A stretch of DNA of 64,000 bases, taken from NCBI GenBank assembly GCA_963743825.1, contig CAVURC010000004.1, forward strand, positions 62,001 to 126,000, in the 5' to 3' direction. Positions 61,432 to 64,000 of the stretch are shown one piece after another; position 1 is the stretch's first letter, and each line of letters starts with the position of its first letter. A program made the translations under genes and the position numbers. The notes under the pieces are model-generated. The model saw only the letters and a list, made by a program, of their open reading frames with translations, had not been told where the DNA came from and ran no database searches. The stretch comes from Sva-07 sp963743825. GTDB taxonomy: Bacteria > Actinomycetota > Acidimicrobiia > Acidimicrobiales > Ilumatobacteraceae.

Positions 61432-62724
61432 ATGACGACTGACCCCCACCCCAACCCCCACCCCAACCGCTGGCACGACCAGGGCGCGACGGATCGCACC
61501 GACACCGATGTCACCCGCGCGTTCTGGGGAGAAGGCGCCGGCTGGGCATCGCACCCGACCGACACCGCCGAGCCCGGAGAAGTCGCCACGCCCCGAGGCG
61601 GGATCGGTGCAGCCGTCGGACGGTGGTGGAGTTCCACGACCTCCGGGCGGCGCGAGGCGACGCGCACACACGCCCCGGCGACTTCGCTGTCATCACCCGA
61701 TGAGTCCGACGACGACTCCGTGTCCGTCGACGACGACCACGTTGAACACGCTGAGCCGGAGACCGACTGGGACGACGCATGGGACACGGCACCGCCTGAA
61801 CCGCCGCGACCAGGTGTTGATCCGTTGTTGGCCCGCCTCGGTGGACTGGCCGTCGTCCTCACACTGCTGGTGCCCGTGGTGATGGGCTTCACCTCCGACG
61901 ATGGTGATGCCGTACGCACGTCGTCGATCACGGTCGATGTCGCTCCGGCGGCGAGCGGTGACCAACCCGCCGACCAGCTGGTCGTGGCCCCCGTTGCTCC
62001 GACCACGCCCGACGCAACGTCACCTGTCGCCGACGCCACCGTCGTAGTGGAACCGACCACGCCCGCAACAGTCGCCGAGACGTCGACCACCGCACCGGCG
62101 GTCGAGGCGCTCACTGTGGATGAATGCGCACTCGAGTACGAAGTCGTCGTCGGCGACTTCTGGATCCGCATCGCCGACGGCTCCGGTGTGGCGCTCGCCG
62201 ACGTGCTCGCCGTCAACGACGCGACGGTGTCGACGCCGCTGTATCCCGGTCGAACGATCTGTCTCCCCGACGGGGCCGCACTCCCGCCGCCACCACCGAC
62301 TCCGACAACTGCCGCCCCGACGAGCACGGTCAACTCCGGCACGAGGACTTCGAGTACGAGCTCGAACAACTCGACGGGGTCGACAACGCCGGCGACCACC
62401 ACACCTGCCGCAACACCAGCGCCAGCGCCGACACCCGTGTCGACCGCCGGCCCTGCCGAGGTCGAAGCGATCATTCGCTCCGTGTGGCCGGACGAACTCG
62501 AGGACCGTGCCCTCGAGATCGCACGGCGCGAGAGCAACCTCGTCCCGACAGCCAAGAACTCGTGCTGCTACGGCTTGTTCCAGGTGTACTGGAGCGTTCA
62601 CCGGAGTTGGCTGAGCGGCCTCGGCATCACATCGGCCGACCAGCTCTACGATCCGGCCACCAACGCACGTGCGGCACTCACCCTGTACCAGCGTGCCGGC
62701 GGCTGGGGTCCCTGGGGCGGCTGA
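61432..62724 (+). CDS. LysM and lytic transglycosylase-like cell-wall protein
   Basis: A 430-residue protein: a long acidic cytoplasmic/disordered N-terminus, a membrane helix (LGGLAVVLTLLVPVVMGF) near residue 140, a Thr/Pro/Ala-rich spacer, a LysM module (YEVVVGDFWIRIADGSGVAL...NDATVSTPLYPGRTICLPDG), another Thr/Pro spacer, and a C-terminal lysozyme-fold SLT-like domain with ARRESNLVPTAKNSCCYGLFQV (catalytic Glu) and YDPATNARAALTLYQRAGGW. Probably anchors in and cleaves peptidoglycan. The 213 bases upstream (61218-61430) hold tRNA trailer and promoter but no recognised site. Confidence 0.85.
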   Translation: MTTDPHPNPHPNRWHDQGATDRTDTDVTRAFWGEGAGWASHPTDTAEPGEVATPRGGIGAAVGRWWSSTTSGRREATRTHAPATSLSSPDESDDDSVSVDDDHVEHAEPETDWDDAWDTAPPEPPRPGVDPLLARLGGLAVVLTLLVPVVMGFTSDDGDAVRTSSITVDVAPAASGDQPADQLVVAPVAPTTPDATSPVADATVVVEPTTPATVAETSTTAPAVEALTVDECALEYEVVVGDFWIRIADGSGVALADVLAVNDATVSTPLYPGRTICLPDGAALPPPPPTPTTAAPTSTVNSGTRTSSTSSNNSTGSTTPATTTPAATPAPAPTPVSTAGPAEVEAIIRSVWPDELEDRALEIARRESNLVPTAKNSCCYGLFQVYWSVHRSWLSGLGITSADQLYDPATNARAALTLYQRAGGWGPWGG

Positions 62725-62802
62725 CCGCCCGGTCGAGGCGACGTCGAATTCGGAGTCTGCATTGCAGCGACTTCGGTCTACACTGTCGCCCGTCACAAAT
62801 CG

Positions 62803-62875
62803 GCGCCCGTAGCTCAATGGATAGAGCACTTGATTACGGATCAAGCGGTTGGGAGTTCGACTCTCTCCGGGCGCG
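62803..62875 (+). tRNA. tRNA-Arg (anticodon ACG)
   Basis: Acceptor GCGCCCG/CGGGCGC, anticodon stem CTTGA/TCAAG around TTACGGA (ACG), T-arm GGGAGTTCGACTCTCTC. No encoded CCA. TACACT at 62779-62784 is a possible -10. Confidence 0.97.
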
Positions 62876-62993
62876 CAGGATGGCGAGGGCGACACCGCAC
62901 GGTGTCGCCCTCGTCGCGTCACGACCGGCCACCGGCGATCATCATTCGTCAGGTTTTCCTCAGGTTTGCCAGTCCCCGTGCCGATGACGACTC

Positions 62994-64000
62994 ATGAGAC
63001 TCATTCGGATCGGCGCGCTCGTGGGCAGTGTGATCCTGCTCGTGGCGACCACGGTCTCGATGGTCAACAAACGTGCCGAACAACGCGCCGAGCAGAACGC
63101 TCGTGCCGTCGCAACCGTGCTGATGGCCGACCAGGCCGTCGACAGCGCCATCGTGCGCGCGATGGCGGTCGTCGAGGTGGCAACTGCGGAGACGGATCTC
63201 GAGTCCATCACCAGTTCGTTCGGTGACGCCGCCGAGGCGTGCATCACCGCGGCCGGCGTCGATCGATGCACCGGCTCCGACCTCGGCGCGTCGAGCGTCT
63301 TCGGCGGGGCAGTTGCGGCATCGGTGGAGAGCGGCGGGCCGGCCGTGGTCGTCGACGACGCAACGAACTCTCTCCTCGTGGTGTCGCACGGCGATGTGAC
63401 CACTGCGCTGATGCCTGCCCACCGACTCGTTGCTCGGCCCGCTCGCATCCTCGGCTGTCGAACTCAATGGGGCGACCATCGACGTTGCGTTGTCGCCTGA
63501 CATCACCGGCGTGAACGGTGACGATCTGATCCGGGTCGGGCCGTCGACCGTCGACGGTCGATTGATCGTGGCTGACACCCTCGCTCTCCCGGGTGACGGC
63601 GGATCGGTCCGCGTCACGACGTCGATCGCCGACGACGCCGGCCTGGTCGGTGACGGTCTGGGGCGGTACCTGCTCCTGGTGGGATTCGGCACCGTCCTGA
63701 TGGCGCTCGCCGGATGGACGTTCCTGCTCGACCGTCGCAGTCTCAAGCGCCAGGCGACCACCGACGACCTGACCGGACTTCCGAACCGCCGCGAGTTCGA
63801 ACGCCAGACCGAGGAGGCGCTGCTCGCCGCCGAACGGTTCAAGACCGGGGTCTGCGTGATGCTCATCGACCTCAACGGCTTCAAGCTCATCAACGACACG
63901 CTCGGCCACCAGTTCGGTGACCTGGTCCTTCGTGCTGCCGCCAGACGTCTCCGCGATGCCGTGCGTGACACCGATGTCGTCGGCCGATGGGGCGGCGACG
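62994..64000 (+). CDS. Membrane sensor with GGDEF (diguanylate cyclase) domain, truncated by window edge (frameshifted)
   Basis: The N-terminus has one membrane helix (IGALVGSVILLVATTVSMVN), then a periplasmic sensor segment and a second helix (GRYLLLVGFGTVLMALAGWTF). A GGDEF domain begins at DLTGLPNRREFERQTEEAL, with VCVMLIDLNGFKLINDTLGHQFGD; the catalytic GG[DE]EF itself (…GRWGGDD) is cut at the edge. An extra C in GCCCACC near 63418 shifts the sensor portion; dropping it gives TDSLLGPLASSAVELNGATID. Likely makes c-di-GMP in response to an extracytoplasmic cue. Confidence 0.82.

Noticed and set aside
61003..62875. tRNA-bounded mobile region
   Set aside because: The genes between are ordinary cell-wall functions and the three tRNAs are complete and different.

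Overview
This window is GC-rich chromosomal DNA from an actinobacterium. The strongest marker is the block at 24.6-33.8 kb: crgA, a pabA/trpG-type amidotransferase on the opposite strand, pknB, pbpA, rodA/ftsW, pstP, fhaB, fhaA and a tRNA-Leu. This reproduces the order and orientations of the Mycobacterium tuberculosis Rv0011c-Rv0020c/leuT region, except that pknA is missing. The general gene content (F420-type nitroreductase, acyl-CoA catabolism, DUF2510, PadR and CGNR regulators) suggests the class Acidimicrobiia (Ilumatobacter-like); that placement is an inference. No prophage, transposase, CRISPR array or rRNA operon was seen.

Layout. 0-2.1 kb: a truncated Vps62-like gene, a ferritin-like/ferredoxin pair and an F420-type reductase. 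2.2-8.8 kb: acyl-CoA catabolism (PhyH dioxygenase, enoyl-CoA hydratase, CoA ligase, acyl-CoA dehydrogenase) divergent from a MarR regulator and thiolase, with a perfect dyad between them. 8.9-11.7 kb: DUF4097 protein, adenylate cyclase, nucleoside hydrolase, VOC protein. 11.8-15.4 kb: an asymmetric heterodimeric ABC exporter. 15.4-20.7 kb: CGNR regulator divergent from a PQ-loop transporter, cold shock protein, methyltransferase, ArsR-MMPL pair. 20.6-24.5 kb: TrmH/VOC/hotdog operon, flavoprotein reductase, MarR. 24.6-33.8 kb: the cell-wall growth and Ser/Thr phosphorylation cluster. 33.8-41.4 kb: membrane protein, modABC-PadR operon, zinc-ribbon membrane protein, GluQ-RS, L,D-transpeptidase. 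41.5-46.8 kb: GH2 beta-galactosidase, MBL-Rieske fusion, DUF2510 protein. 46.8-52.4 kb: ABC ATPase/permease, DsbB plus thioredoxin-like pair, ABC-F protein. 52.5-64 kb: pheA, SDR, low-molecular-weight phosphatase, cyclase, papain-like protein, deaminase, hydrolase, nhaA, small proteins, three tRNAs, a LysM/transglycosylase and a truncated GGDEF protein.

Two window-wide observations stand out. First, three families of short palindromic repeats are scattered here: a GGGGTCAGACCCC core, a 53-bp CCGAAATGTGC element and a 54-bp CGGTTTGCG element. Most lie between genes, often at the 3' ends of convergent pairs, but two copies sit in frame inside the beta-galactosidase and one inside the ABC-F gene. 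Second, about 22 single-base frameshifts break well-conserved genes, roughly one per 3 kb. In several cases (for example the enoyl-CoA hydratase) removing or adding one base restores an obviously native end. I read these mainly as sequencing/assembly indels, so the affected genes are annotated across the shift and are probably intact in the organism.
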